A DNA stretch of 6,105 bases, from contig USOC01000076.1 of NCBI GenBank assembly GCA_900556245.1, positions 1 through 6,105 of the forward strand, written 5' to 3'. Each line of letters begins with the position of its first letter. Position 1 is the stretch's first letter. Source of the DNA: an uncultured Prevotellaceae bacterium. Lineage in GTDB: Bacteria; Bacteroidota; Bacteroidia; Bacteroidales; Muribaculaceae. The translations under genes and the position numbers were made by a program. Below, piece after piece: positions 5,671 through 6,105 of this stretch. A model generated the notes under the pieces. It was given only the letters and a program-made list of their open reading frames with translations, had not been told where the DNA came from and ran no database searches.

Positions 5671-6105
5671 ATGGCGGAACAGGGAACCGAACTTACCGAA
5701 GACAAGTCGTTTTGGGACCATCTCGACGATTTGCGGAAGACGCTGTTCAAGATGGCAATCACGATTGCCGTCTTTATGACTGTGTTTTTCATCTATATGC
5801 CGTGGCTGTTCGACCATGTCATACTGGCTCCGTGCAACGGCGACTTCGTGCTCTACCGGCTCTTCGCCGGCATCACCGACCATCTCCCCGGTTTCGAAAA
5901 ATTCTCGACCGAGGGATTCCACGTCGACCTGATTAACCTGAAACTCGCATCGCAGTTTTTCACCCATATCAGCACGTCGTTCTGGATGGCGCTGGTGTTC
6001 GCGTTTCCGGTGCTGCTCTACCAGCTCTGGTCGTTTGTCCGCCCCGCCCTCTACGACAATGAAGTGAGAGGCGCGCGCATCGCCTTTTCGCTGGGCACGG
6101 GCATG
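5671..6105 (+). CDS. tatC: Sec-independent translocase subunit TatC (partial, 3' end outside window)
   Basis: From the ATG at 5671, 145 codons stay open to the window edge; full TatC is usually about 250-280 residues. TatC is the membrane receptor for twin-arginine signal peptides. Visible marks are the cytoplasmic N-terminal FWDHLDDLRK (14-23), the first membrane helix (about 25-47), 'LAP' (52-54) opening the first periplasmic loop, a second helix (about 100-120), and 'SFVRPALYDNEVR' (121-133) with the conserved Glu131. The first loop is about 20 residues longer than I recall for E. coli TatC, as in other Bacteroidota. The N-terminal motif has Asp20 where most TatC proteins have Glu (HLxELR). 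The start is 15 bases after the tatA stop, indicating one operon. Confidence 0.95.
   Translation, partial: MAEQGTELTEDKSFWDHLDDLRKTLFKMAITIAVFMTVFFIYMPWLFDHVILAPCNGDFVLYRLFAGITDHLPGFEKFSTEGFHVDLINLKLASQFFTHISTSFWMALVFAFPVLLYQLWSFVRPALYDNEVRGARIAFSLGTGM

Overview
This window reads as a stretch of core chromosome from a member of the Bacteroidota, most likely order Bacteroidales. The support is promoter-like sequences of the Bacteroidota form (TTG or TTTG, about 20 bases, then TAnnTTTG), few good Shine-Dalgarno sites, the gene order yceD-rpmF-fabH-era-der, a tatA-tatC pair without tatB, and a TatC with a long first periplasmic loop. Family and genus cannot be fixed from this sequence. I see no insertion sequence, integrase, CRISPR array, tRNA, rRNA or sign of recent transfer.

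Layout. Bases 1-878 lie on the minus strand: rbfA (516-878), followed after a short gap by the first 164 codons of an FtsX/LolC/E-type ABC transporter permease that runs off the left edge. A 240-base divergent region (879-1118) separates them from a plus-strand run that reaches the right edge. That run begins at a good promoter at 1066-1096 with yceD (DUF177), rpmF (ribosomal protein L32) and fabH (3-ketoacyl-ACP synthase III). A strong intrinsic terminator follows fabH. Next come era and der, two ribosome-assembly GTPases, ended by a second, weaker terminator overlapping the der stop codon. A 198-base gap holds a perfect inverted repeat, a promoter-like sequence and a GC-rich leader hairpin. 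It leads into tatA and the first 145 codons of tatC.

Functionally the window has three themes. The first is ribosome biogenesis: RbfA and Era on the 30S subunit, Der on the 50S, YceD linked to 23S rRNA, and L32 as a 50S component. The second is fatty acid initiation by FabH. The third is the cell envelope: the Tat exporter and the lipoprotein-type permease.

I found no undescribed biological system; every protein belongs to a well-known family. The points worth a second look are in the DNA between genes: a perfect 11-bp inverted repeat just upstream of fabH that overlaps a weak promoter match, a strong terminator ending only 19 bases before the era start codon, and the repeat, promoter and hairpin layout ahead of tatA. 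One residue choice in TatC, Asp where Glu is usual, is also noted.
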